Shown piece after piece: positions 12,854 through 19,856 of a stretch of DNA of 46,449 nt. Both the position numbers and the translations under genes were made by a program. The DNA comes from a virus, in IMG/VR virus record IMGVR_UViG_3300028883_000068, positions 1 through 46,449 of that record; one strand, 5' to 3'. The notes beneath the pieces are model-generated. The model searched no databases. It was not told where the DNA came from and worked only from the letters and a program-made list of their open reading frames with translations. Position 1 is the stretch's first letter; every line of letters begins with the position of its first letter.

Positions 12854-13182
12854 TGTGGACACAACCGCAGATAGCAGACGATCCCGGCCCGATGTCGCCG
12901 GAGTTTGCCGCCGAATTGATTGCGTGTGAAACATTCACCAACGTTCAGTTGTCCCCATTTCAGGAGGACGGGACCGCCTATAAGTTGAAGTTGCCCGTAT
13001 TCCCCTATGGAGCACCACCACTATTTTCCCCCGGTGTACCCAATCCATACCGTGAGGTATTGATGATGTCGCCAACAACCGCAGTGCAAATGGCGGTTGG
13101 AATGATTGACCAGTTCGATTTGTGGAATCCGACCGTAGCTCAATTTCTCGACGACACGCCGAGCGGCGAAAGGAGTAAGTGA
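12853..13182 (+). CDS. Hypothetical protein, 109 aa
   Basis: ATG 12853 shares bases with the previous TGA; GTG 12850 is a second option one codon upstream. The product is Pro-rich with beta-like segments (AYKLKLPVFPYGAPPLF) and a helical C-terminus. The ending LDDTPSGER resembles LLDDTPDGGEG at the end of the preceding protein, another trace of shared gene-end sequence. Two mini-frames of 8 and 6 codons follow (13182-13229) and are probably not functional. Confidence 0.5.
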   Translation: MWTQPQIADDPGPMSPEFAAELIACETFTNVQLSPFQEDGTAYKLKLPVFPYGAPPLFSPGVPNPYREVLMMSPTTAVQMAVGMIDQFDLWNPTVAQFLDDTPSGERSK

Positions 13183-13259
13183 TGGAGGTGATGCGACTGA
13201 GTGATTGAATGTCTGAGACAGTAAAATAGCTCAATAAAATAGCAATCGACAGTACGGCT

Positions 13260-13282
13260 CCGGCGGGCGTCCATCCCGCCGG
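13260..13282 (+). terminator. Strong GC hairpin at the end of the early block
   Basis: CCGGCGGG (13260-13267) pairs perfectly with CCCGCCGG (13275-13282) across CGTCCAT. It is followed by GGTGTTTGG, only a weak T-stretch. The position between the long early operon and a lysis-like pair makes termination or attenuation plausible. Confidence 0.4.
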
Positions 13283-13299
13283 GGTGTTTGGAGGATAGG

Positions 13300-13389
13300 A
13301 TGTTTTGGATTGGTTTTCTGTGCGGGCTTGCGGTCCCCTGCGTGGGTTGGCTCTTAATTGCGCTTTATTTGAAGTTGAGGCTTGGATAA
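13300..13389 (+). CDS. 29-residue membrane peptide
   Basis: GGAGGATAG precedes ATG 13300. The peptide is nearly all hydrophobic (MFWIGFLCGLAVPCVGWLLI, then ALYLKLRLG) with a basic end, so it should span the membrane once. It is directly followed by the NlpC/P60 gene (stop and ATG adjacent), which suggests a small holin-like or export partner, though this is unproven. Confidence 0.45.
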   Translation: MFWIGFLCGLAVPCVGWLLIALYLKLRLG

Positions 13390-13761
13390 ATGACGACACA
13401 AGAAATCATTGAGAAGCTGGCGTTCTCGCAGATAGGGCGACCGTATATTTGGGGGATGCAACTACCCATAGACGGGTTTGATTGCTCTGGATTCATCGTG
13501 TGGCTGTTTCGACAGGTGCGGATCCTGCCAATGGACGTTGACATGACGGCTAACGATATGTGGCAATCATGGGAAAGAGGGGCCGGGGATGTTGGAACGT
13601 GTGCATTTTATGGACAGATCGGGAGGGCTAGTCATGTAATGCTTGTCCTAAGCAGTAACGATGCTTTGTGTATCGGGGCAAGTGGTGATAACGACATCGT
13701 GTCGGTACGCCCGACCCATTACCGCGACGACTTTCTCGGTTTCGCCGCGCCGCGAGGTTAG
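13390..13761 (+). CDS. NlpC/P60 peptidase, likely cell-wall lysin, 123 aa
   Basis: Cysteine peptidase of the NlpC/P60 fold, which cuts peptide bonds in peptidoglycan stems. FDCSGFIVWLF gives the catalytic C32 in the DCSG motif and ASHVMLVL gives catalytic H82. Length is that of a single catalytic domain with no wall-binding module and no signal peptide. It could be the endolysin (no other is visible) or a tail-associated hydrolase. The membrane peptide immediately upstream supports lysis. Confidence 0.85.
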   Translation: MTTQEIIEKLAFSQIGRPYIWGMQLPIDGFDCSGFIVWLFRQVRILPMDVDMTANDMWQSWERGAGDVGTCAFYGQIGRASHVMLVLSSNDALCIGASGDNDIVSVRPTHYRDDFLGFAAPRG

Positions 13762-13815
13762 TATACAAGATTATAGACCACTAATCACGGGAGCGATTTA
13801 GGGGTAAATACTGGC

Positions 13816-14208
13816 ATGGATGTCAAACTGCTTGTAATCGACGGCACCGAGAAGGAATTCGGTCGGCGTCGAATTATCATCAACGATTCTGACTTGTGGA
13901 TTCAAGGTAAGCTGTTCAAGTATCTGCTGCGCCTCGCTGTGGTACGGCCTATTGGCGACGGCTGGCTTCCGATTCCACTACTCGAACCCGCGTTTGATCT
14001 GGGGTTCTCTCACGTCGCCGAAAATGTCATGCGACTTCGTCGAGCAACGGCGCTTCCTATACGCAACCGCAGGCGCGGCGCCTATCTACTCGACATCGCG
14101 CCCGATGCACTGCGCATCAATGCCGCACGGTTGATTGACGACCAGGACTTCGACGTATCGTCGGCGTTCGATCTTGTCAAGGGCCACAACATCACAAAGT
14201 TGAATTAG
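13816..14208 (+). CDS. Winged-helix-like protein, possible regulator, 130 aa
   Basis: Weak similarity in layout to OmpR-type winged helices: an N-terminal beta part (KLLVIDGTEKEFGRRRIIIN), helices (FKYLLRLAVVRPIG), a likely recognition helix (HVAENVMRLRRATALP) and a wing-like IRNRRRGAYLLDI. It sits just before the packaging genes, separated from its neighbours by gaps of about 50 bases on both sides. DNA binding is inferred from pattern only. Confidence 0.5.
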   Translation: MDVKLLVIDGTEKEFGRRRIIINDSDLWIQGKLFKYLLRLAVVRPIGDGWLPIPLLEPAFDLGFSHVAENVMRLRRATALPIRNRRRGAYLLDIAPDALRINAARLIDDQDFDVSSAFDLVKGHNITKLN

Positions 14209-14255
14209 CGGCAAGGTGGCGATTGTAGGAATATAGTCTCTGCGTAGATTGGGGT

Positions 14256-15497
14256 ATGAGTAATGACAACAAAGCGACGTTTGTGCGCGAGTGCGACATA
14301 ACCAAGCTGAAACCGTATGCGCAGAATCCGCGGAAAAACGAAGATGCCGTTGAGGTTGTAGCGAAGTCGATAGCGGAGTACGGGTTTATCAATCCGATTA
14401 TCGTCGACGAAGATTTCAATATCTGCGCTGGTCATACAAGATACAAGGCCGCTATGCAGCAGGGGATTCAAAAAGTCCCCGTAATCATTGCCCCACAGCT
14501 TTCCGATCCGCAGTTATTTGCGGGATTCAATATCGCTGACAACCAAACAGCTTCGGTTGCCGAATGGGACACCGAAGAGCTTGCGACGATCATTCAGGGC
14601 TTGCAGGATGACGGTGCCGACATTGCGGCGCTGGGGTTTGATGCCGAAGAGTTCAACGAGATCATGGCGTCCATCGACGGCCCGCCTGTCAATCCCAATG
14701 ATCCTGACGACGTGCCTGAGCCTCCTGTTGACCCGATCACAAAGCCTGGCGACCTGTGGGTGCTCGGCGATCACCGGCTGCTGTGCGGGGATGCGAAGAT
14801 TGGCGATGACGTGAGGCGTTTAGGCATAGAGAATTGCCGATCTGTTGTGACGAGTCCGCCCTATTTTAACCAGCGCGAATACTCCCAATGGAAAACATAC
14901 GCGGCTTATTTGGCGGATATGGGAATGGTCTTGAAGTTATTTCCGGATCCGATCCTCGTTTGTTGGAACGTTGGGGACTCGGCCCCAGAGCATCTGGATA
15001 TTCCGGCAGATCATTCCGTGCTGATGTCTGAGTTGGGGTTCAAGTACATCGACAAGATAGCATGGCGGAAGCCAAGGGCGGTGTTCGATTGCCCGCGCAA
15101 TGGGCACATAATCAAGGGCCGATACTATCCCGCTTTTGCGTGGGAACCTATCCTCATATTTCGGAAGGGCGATCATCCGACGTTCGATATGTCGGATGCT
15201 AAAACGTTGTCCGCCGATCCGTTGAATGTCTGGGATATTGAGACCGTCAGAACAAATGGTGGCGATCATCCCGCTGCGTTCCCTGTTGCGTTGGCTGACA
15301 AATTGGTGCGGTGCTATAGTAAGACGGGGGATGGTATTTACGACCCCTTTGTCGGTTCTGGCACGACGATCATTGCCTGTGAGCAGTTAGGCCGCAGAGC
15401 ATTCGCTATGGAAATCGACCCGGTATACTGCGACGTTGCCGTCAGGCGATGGGAACAGTTCACGGGAAAACAGGCGGAGATTCTACAGGATGTCTAA
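14256..15497 (+). CDS. ParB-like domain fused to DNA methyltransferase, 413 aa
   Basis: Residues 1-115 form a ParB/sulfiredoxin-like domain (LKPYAQNPRKNEDAVEVVAK, AGHTRYKAAMQQG 58-70, NIADNQTASVAEWD). Residues about 165-413 are a beta-class amino-methyltransferase: LLCGDA, catalytic TSPPYF (199-204), KPRAVF, and SAM motif DPFVGSGTTI near 368-377 followed by GRRAFAMEIDPVYCDVAVRRWE. It modifies N4-cytosine or N6-adenine; SPPY leans to N4-C. This fusion is common just upstream of terminase genes in phages. GTATG start context lacks a strong ribosome-binding site. Confidence 0.9.
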   Translation: MSNDNKATFVRECDITKLKPYAQNPRKNEDAVEVVAKSIAEYGFINPIIVDEDFNICAGHTRYKAAMQQGIQKVPVIIAPQLSDPQLFAGFNIADNQTASVAEWDTEELATIIQGLQDDGADIAALGFDAEEFNEIMASIDGPPVNPNDPDDVPEPPVDPITKPGDLWVLGDHRLLCGDAKIGDDVRRLGIENCRSVVTSPPYFNQREYSQWKTYAAYLADMGMVLKLFPDPILVCWNVGDSAPEHLDIPADHSVLMSELGFKYIDKIAWRKPRAVFDCPRNGHIIKGRYYPAFAWEPILIFRKGDHPTFDMSDAKTLSADPLNVWDIETVRTNGGDHPAAFPVALADKLVRCYSKTGDGIYDPFVGSGTTIIACEQLGRRAFAMEIDPVYCDVAVRRWEQFTGKQAEILQDV

Positions 15498-15990
15498 GCC
15501 GAAGAAAAAGCCCGTTGCCGTCAAGGCGACCGAGACGCAGATCAATCAGATGTTTCAATTCTGGTATGAGCATAACCGCGACTACTCGGCAACCTCGCGC
15601 AAGTTTAAGGTCGCTGTAACGACGGTACGACGATACGCTGACCGATTCAAGTGGGCTGACAGATACGCGGACATCAAAGCGAAAGTACAAGCAGGTGTCG
15701 ACGCCAAGCTGGTGCGGGAAGAAATATCCAACGTGAAGATTGCGAAATCGCTGCTTGGCAAAGAGCTTAAGGTCTACCAAGAAGAGAAAAAGGCGACGGG
15801 GAATATCTACGCGATCTTGCACATTCTGAAATATATCGACGGAGTAATCGATGGCGACAAAGATCGTGATCCTGCTGGCGGTGTGGTTAATCACTTCCAC
15901 GACAGCGTCACCTTCAATCAGGGAGATCAGCAGGGGCATGACAGCTCAATCGCAAGAATCCTCTCTGGCGACAGATTCAAAGATAACTGA
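15490..15990 (+). CDS. Terminase small subunit-like, 166 aa
   Basis: Starts at ATG 15490 after ACAGG, overlapping the methyltransferase stop. A helix-turn-helix is apparent at about 15-60 (ETQINQMFQFWYEHNRDYSA then KVAVTTVRRYADRFKW), as expected for DNA-recognising small terminase proteins, followed by long helices and a flexible polar tail. Identified mainly by position before the large subunit and the HTH. It would recognise the packaging site and recruit the large subunit. Confidence 0.65.
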   Translation: MSKPKKKPVAVKATETQINQMFQFWYEHNRDYSATSRKFKVAVTTVRRYADRFKWADRYADIKAKVQAGVDAKLVREEISNVKIAKSLLGKELKVYQEEKKATGNIYAILHILKYIDGVIDGDKDRDPAGGVVNHFHDSVTFNQGDQQGHDSSIARILSGDRFKDN

Positions 15991-17626
15991 GGAACAGCGC
16001 CTCAATGCCGCAAGGCTTGAAGCCAAGCGGATAATCCATGATCGCTGGCCCTTCATGTATTTGGCCGCATACGTCCATTTGACGGTGCGCGGCAACCCCC
16101 TCCGTTTTGATAACCGACCCTGGGCCATTGATATCTACAAAGACGACGCCGACTGCATGGTGATCCCGAAAGGTTCGCAGATCGGCATATCCGAATTCAT
16201 GCGGGTGCGGTTGTTCGGTTATCAGAAAGCCGGCCTGTCGGTCATGTATATCATGCCGAATGAGAATATCAGAAATCGCTTTGTGTCAAACGCCATTGAT
16301 CCCCTTATCAACAAAGTCCCCGAATACAAACGCGCCACGGCTAATGCTGACAAGGCGGTTCACAGCAAAGGGCTGAAAACGATATACGGTCGGGTCTGCG
16401 CTTTTGTCGGTAGCAACTCCCCGGAGAACTTCTATGAAATGCCGGTTGACGTTTTGCTGTTTGATGAGATCGACTTATGCAACCAAGCCAACCTGACCTA
16501 TGCGTATGATCGACTTGGCGCGGCTGAACGTCGTCGCTGGATCAAGGTTGGCAACCCGACGGTAACGGGTCGGGGGATCAGCGACGAATACGAGTTATCA
16601 GATAAGCGGCAATGGCATGTCCAGTGCCCGCACTGCAACGAGCGACAACCCCTTGATTGGTTTGTAAATTTCGTCCGCCAAGAGGACGACGGTTCGTGGT
16701 TCCTCCTTGAAGACAGCGGCGGTGGGGATTCGCTCCCGCTCTGCCGTCGCTGTCATAAAGTTATCGACCGCCTTGCTGATGGCGAGTGGGTTGCGGAGCA
16801 TCCGGGCCGCCCCGTGCACGGCTACCACGTATCACGCCTATTCGCGGCGCCAGGCAACGACCACAAGGGTCCGCCGCGTTGTATTGTTCGCGAGACCTTT
16901 GACGATTGGATTCTTGCGCAGGGCAACCCTACTAAGTTACAGCGATTCTTCAACAACATTCTCGGTGTCCCGTTCGCGGCGTCAGGAACGAAGATTACCG
17001 AAGGAATGATAGCGGACTGTGTCGCTGACTACGGGTTGCCAATGGATAGTGTCGATGGCGTCAACGTCGCGGGCTGTGATACTGGTGGTGATCTGCATTT
17101 GCGCATTCACAACCTGTGCGACGGTAAAGAGCGGTTGGTCCACGCCGAGGTCATACGTGGGGGCGATTACAATACGCTGGCTCTGCGGTGTGCGCAATTC
17201 CACGTCGATACTGGCGTGATAGACGCGCAGGGTGATCTCAACATGACGCGGCGATTCGTCGAGGATCATGGCGAGTGGTTGATGTGCTATTACAACAAGG
17301 GCGCGGATTCGGTCAAGGAAGATGTGACTGTTGACTACAAGACGCAGAGCGTCCGGGTCAACAGGACTGAGTCGATAGATGATTTCTTTGGTGCTCATGC
17401 GCGTGGGCGCATGGAGTATCCGAGTAATTTCAGGGTATTTGATGGCGGTGAGTTGTTGCGTCACATGGTAGCTCCGACTCGCATTTACAAGGAAGCGACG
17501 ACGGTGGGGACCGATGGTCGGTATATCTGGGATGAGGGATCATTGCCGGATCACTACTTCCACGCGGGTAACTATGCGCACATAGCGTCGAAGATAAGTG
17601 GAGGCATACAGTTATATGTTGGTTAA
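15938..17626 (+). CDS. Terminase large subunit, lambda gpA type, 562 aa
   Basis: ATP-driven DNA packaging motor and nuclease. The Walker A is deviant: KGSQIGISE (78-86), with the lysine at the front of the loop as in lambda gpA (KSARVGYSK), not at the usual place. Walker B is VLLFDEID (172-179) and the coupling region is KVGNPT. A zinc-type segment CPHC ... CRRC (about 225-275) is typical of the GpA family. The C-terminal part has acidic nuclease-like positions (GCDTGGDLHLRIH). ATG 15938 overlaps the small subunit by 53 bases. The gpA type suggests cos-style packaging. Confidence 0.9.
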   Translation: MTAQSQESSLATDSKITEEQRLNAARLEAKRIIHDRWPFMYLAAYVHLTVRGNPLRFDNRPWAIDIYKDDADCMVIPKGSQIGISEFMRVRLFGYQKAGLSVMYIMPNENIRNRFVSNAIDPLINKVPEYKRATANADKAVHSKGLKTIYGRVCAFVGSNSPENFYEMPVDVLLFDEIDLCNQANLTYAYDRLGAAERRRWIKVGNPTVTGRGISDEYELSDKRQWHVQCPHCNERQPLDWFVNFVRQEDDGSWFLLEDSGGGDSLPLCRRCHKVIDRLADGEWVAEHPGRPVHGYHVSRLFAAPGNDHKGPPRCIVRETFDDWILAQGNPTKLQRFFNNILGVPFAASGTKITEGMIADCVADYGLPMDSVDGVNVAGCDTGGDLHLRIHNLCDGKERLVHAEVIRGGDYNTLALRCAQFHVDTGVIDAQGDLNMTRRFVEDHGEWLMCYYNKGADSVKEDVTVDYKTQSVRVNRTESIDDFFGAHARGRMEYPSNFRVFDGGELLRHMVAPTRIYKEATTVGTDGRYIWDEGSLPDHYFHAGNYAHIASKISGGIQLYVG

Positions 17627-18344
17627 TATCTGGTTATCGGCTTTGACGCTGGTGGTAATCATCGGCGTGGTGTGGATACACTGTGTGTCCGTGAAGTATC
17701 GCTGGGCGCGGGCAGTACTAACTCGACACGCCAACAGTCTGACGGTGTTTAAGGACTGGCGGGAATATGTTGACGATCACCTGCCGTCTGGCGAGAATAT
17801 CGAGGGGCGTCTATTCGGCCTTGAGTTTGAGGTTGGCATCAATCGCCCTCCCCAGTCTACCGTTAAGAACAATAATCTCTGGAAACGTGATAGCATCCTC
17901 GACCGCCTGACGGCCCTTGAATCTCTGCCATGCAAGTGCAAACGGGCGGCAACGGTTTCGACTCCGGTGGAGACGCCGGGGGACGCGGGTTCGACTCCCG
18001 CGCCGTCCAAAGAACCGTGTCAGCACGAGTATGAGATTGTATCGCCGCACCATGTTGTCAGCACTAGGATGGGTGGTCTGGATGAGTTGGCTAAGGTATA
18101 TCTTGACGTAACCGTTCGGCTTTACCACGGGCGTGACGCGATATCTCCGGCGCTGGGACTGTGTTGTCGAAAGTGCGGTCATGAGATTGTAGCGAACCTG
18201 TCCGACTCGGTTGTCGAGGTTGGCGCGGGCGTCAACCCTGAGCCGTCCTTCACCGCGCCGTCCAAAGTAATGCCGGAGGCGATAGAGCCTCGCCAGATCG
18301 ACCTGTCGCGGCCCTGTTCGCAGTGCAGCAAGGAGGAGCGATGA
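17616..18344 (+). CDS. Membrane-anchored protein with zinc knuckles, 242 aa
   Basis: ATG 17616 overlaps the terminase stop. Residues 4-26 form a transmembrane helix (IWLSALTLVVIIGVVWIHCV), followed by a helical part up to CKCKR (about residue 108). A Pro/Thr/Ala linker (TPVETPGDAGSTPAPSK) comes next, then a domain with CQHEYEI and CCRKCGHEI that looks like a zinc ribbon, and finally CSQCSKEER. The linker DNA is exactly the tmRNA-like element at 17944-18009, so the protein seems to have absorbed an RNA gene into its coding frame. Role unknown. Confidence 0.6.
   Translation: MLVNIWLSALTLVVIIGVVWIHCVSVKYRWARAVLTRHANSLTVFKDWREYVDDHLPSGENIEGRLFGLEFEVGINRPPQSTVKNNNLWKRDSILDRLTALESLPCKCKRAATVSTPVETPGDAGSTPAPSKEPCQHEYEIVSPHHVVSTRMGGLDELAKVYLDVTVRLYHGRDAISPALGLCCRKCGHEIVANLSDSVVEVGAGVNPEPSFTAPSKVMPEAIEPRQIDLSRPCSQCSKEER
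17944..18009 (+). ncRNA. Miniature tmRNA-like / tRNA-Ala-like RNA, no messenger domain
   Basis: GGGCGGC (17944-17950) pairs along all seven positions with GCCGTCC (18002-18008); the third pair is G17946-U18006, equal to the G3-U70 alanine identity pair of tRNA-Ala and tmRNA. After AAC comes GGTTTCGAC (17954-17962), the tmRNA 5' signature. CTCCGGTG (17962-17969) and CGCCGGGG (17974-17981) form a stem capped by GAGA. GGAC then leads into the T-arm GCGGG-TTCGACT-CCCGC (17985-18001), and A18009 is the discriminator. This is the tRNA-like domain of tmRNA with the tag-coding part and pseudoknots replaced by one hairpin. No CCA is encoded. It lies within a coding frame, so expression would need processing from the mRNA or an internal promoter. 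Confidence 0.65.
17998..18012. repeat. 15-bp direct repeat of the tmRNA-like 3' end (copy 2 at 18253-18267)
   Basis: CCGCGCCGTCCAAAG at 17998-18012 covers the end of the T-stem, the 3' acceptor strand and the discriminator. The identical sequence at 18253-18267 is 255 bases (85 codons) away in the same frame. The segment between them encodes the zinc-ribbon part of the membrane protein. Confidence 0.85.
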
Positions 18345-18574
18345 GACGGTTTGTCTGCCCCGAATGCGACGCCGAGTGCGCTTTCCCGCCGAAATGTGAT
18401 AACGACGCAACCGCGTATTGCCACTGTGGCGCGTGTGGGTGTTACTGGCTTGATTCCCCAACGGGGAAATCATGGTTCTCTGGTGGTTACGTTTATCTTC
18501 ATCGTTGTGGTACGCCAGCGAGTGGCGCGTGGTTCGTCTGTGACGAGTGTCCTGATGCGGGGCAGATATGGTGA
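18341..18574 (+). CDS. Cysteine-rich zinc-binding protein, 77 aa
   Basis: ATG 18341 overlaps the preceding TGA after AAGGAGGAGCG, a very strong site. Cysteine pairs are CPEC, CHCGACGC, RCG and CDEC, enough for two zinc sites. Aromatic residues (CGCYWLDS, SWFSGGYVYLH) separate them. Such small multi-ribbon proteins are frequent in phages without known function. The gene ends inside the next leader. Confidence 0.6.
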   Translation: MRRFVCPECDAECAFPPKCDNDATAYCHCGACGCYWLDSPTGKSWFSGGYVYLHRCGTPASGAWFVCDECPDAGQIW

Positions 18575-18609
18575 ACTGGATCGGCGACAGAAAGGTAAGG
18601 CTGAATGAC

Positions 18610-19056
18610 ATGAAGTTGATGGTTCTTTTAATCCCTGTCGTTCTGTTCATTGCGGGCTGTGCGTCCAACGAGGCGGAGCCGACCGAAACGGCTTTGTATG
18701 TTGCATGGACGGCCCCCGGTGACGACGGCATGATGGGACAGGCAAGCGAGTACGATCTCCGATGGAGTGGAAGCGCTGATTCGTTGGCTAATCATTGGGC
18801 GTCGTGTAATGTGATCCCGACTGGTGCGCCGTCGCCTTCTGGTGATCGTGATTCGGTGGTGGTGACGTTACAGCTTGAGTCTGGCAAGCCGTATTATTTC
18901 GCTATCAAGACCGCAGATGAAGTGCCGAACTGGTCTGGGATATCGAATGTGTTTGTGCTGAACGTGGCTGACACGGAGGCGCCGCTTGAGGTCAACAATC
19001 TCGTGGTTGGTCCGGTCGGCGTTTCGCGGGTTGGTGGTGACGGAGTGAAGAAGTGA
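18610..19056 (+). CDS. Lipoprotein with fibronectin-III-like domain, 148 aa
   Basis: ATG 18610 (preferred over 18568) begins a lipoprotein signal peptide: MKLMVLLIPVVLFIAGC, lipobox IAGC with Cys at residue 17, then SNEAEP. The mature part reads as one FN3 domain (LYVAWTAPGDDGMMGQASEY, DLRWSGS, KPYYFAIKTADEVPNWSGIS). The pattern WTAPGDDG...YDLRWS is common in secreted proteins of FCB-like environmental bacteria. In a phage it could be a surface moron that blocks superinfection. It heads the sugar-enzyme cassette with a GTGA overlap to the E1 alpha gene. Confidence 0.75.
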   Translation: MKLMVLLIPVVLFIAGCASNEAEPTETALYVAWTAPGDDGMMGQASEYDLRWSGSADSLANHWASCNVIPTGAPSPSGDRDSVVVTLQLESGKPYYFAIKTADEVPNWSGISNVFVLNVADTEAPLEVNNLVVGPVGVSRVGGDGVKK

Positions 19057-19856
19057 CCGACCTCGAGCGCGATATGTTACTGCAATACTGTGCCGAGATC
19101 GAGGTGCGGCGGCTATTCAAGGAGGGCGTCATCAGCGGTACGGTCCACTTGTCGTTTGGACAGGAGGCCGTCGATGTCGGCGTCTGTGCCGCATACAGCA
19201 ATCCGATGGTGTACGGCAACCACCGTTCTCATGGTCAGTATCTTGCCGCGACTGGCGACGTGCGCGGCCTGTTTGAGCAAATCCTCGACAACAAGACTCA
19301 GCACCTTCACTACCCCGGCAAGTTTCAGAGTAATGGCGTCCAGGGATCGTTAATCCCCGTCGCCTATGGAACGGCTTTGCAATTCAAGCGCAACGGTATT
19401 GATCGGCGTGTCCTTTGCTTCATCGGTGACGGTACGTTGGGACAGGGCGTCCTCTATGAAACGCTTGGTTTGATTATGCACGATTCCGTTGCCATGTCGA
19501 TTATCGTTATCGACAACGGCTACCAGATGAGCAAGACGCCGACGAAGCCGAGACTCCGACAACTGGCGGGTGCGTTTGGGGTACGTCACATGGCGCTATC
19601 GGGATCGTGCGGGCCGGATCACATCAGGGATTCGCAGAAAGTGCTTGGCAATGATCCAGCGCTGATACACGTCAAGGTTGATCGGCTCTGCGGTCACAGC
19701 ATTTCTGACACGGAGGTCTATCGCCCGTCGTTTGAGCGTGACGATTCTTGGCGGGCAGAGCAGAGTCCAGTTTATGAATTCATGGCAACCCCCGAACACA
19801 AGAAGATTCAGAATTTCGTATGGGAAATAGTCGATGACGTTACGCGCCGCAATTAA
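19053..19856 (+). CDS. Thiamine-diphosphate 2-oxoacid dehydrogenase E1 alpha-like subunit, 267 aa
   Basis: GTG 19053 overlaps the lipoprotein stop. It matches the alpha subunit of pyruvate/branched-chain dehydrogenase E1: SFGQEAVDVGV (34-44), GNHRSHGQYLA (55-65) and the ThDP-Mg motif GDGTLGQG (125-132) ending at N155 in IVIDNGYQMS. It is shorter than usual (family about 320-400), lacking N-terminal and C-terminal extensions. With the next gene it should form an alpha2beta2 enzyme that decarboxylates a 2-oxoacid and carries the activated acyl unit. No E2 or E3 is present, so transfer to a sugar is more likely than to lipoamide. Confidence 0.85.
   Translation: MTDLERDMLLQYCAEIEVRRLFKEGVISGTVHLSFGQEAVDVGVCAAYSNPMVYGNHRSHGQYLAATGDVRGLFEQILDNKTQHLHYPGKFQSNGVQGSLIPVAYGTALQFKRNGIDRRVLCFIGDGTLGQGVLYETLGLIMHDSVAMSIIVIDNGYQMSKTPTKPRLRQLAGAFGVRHMALSGSCGPDHIRDSQKVLGNDPALIHVKVDRLCGHSISDTEVYRPSFERDDSWRAEQSPVYEFMATPEHKKIQNFVWEIVDDVTRRN

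Noticed and set aside
17944-18009. Interpretation as an attP site alone
   Set aside because: An att core would need only the tRNA 3' end. The presence of the perfectly paired 5' strand and the 5' tmRNA signature in the correct place, and the lack of an integrase, argue against this as the sole explanation.
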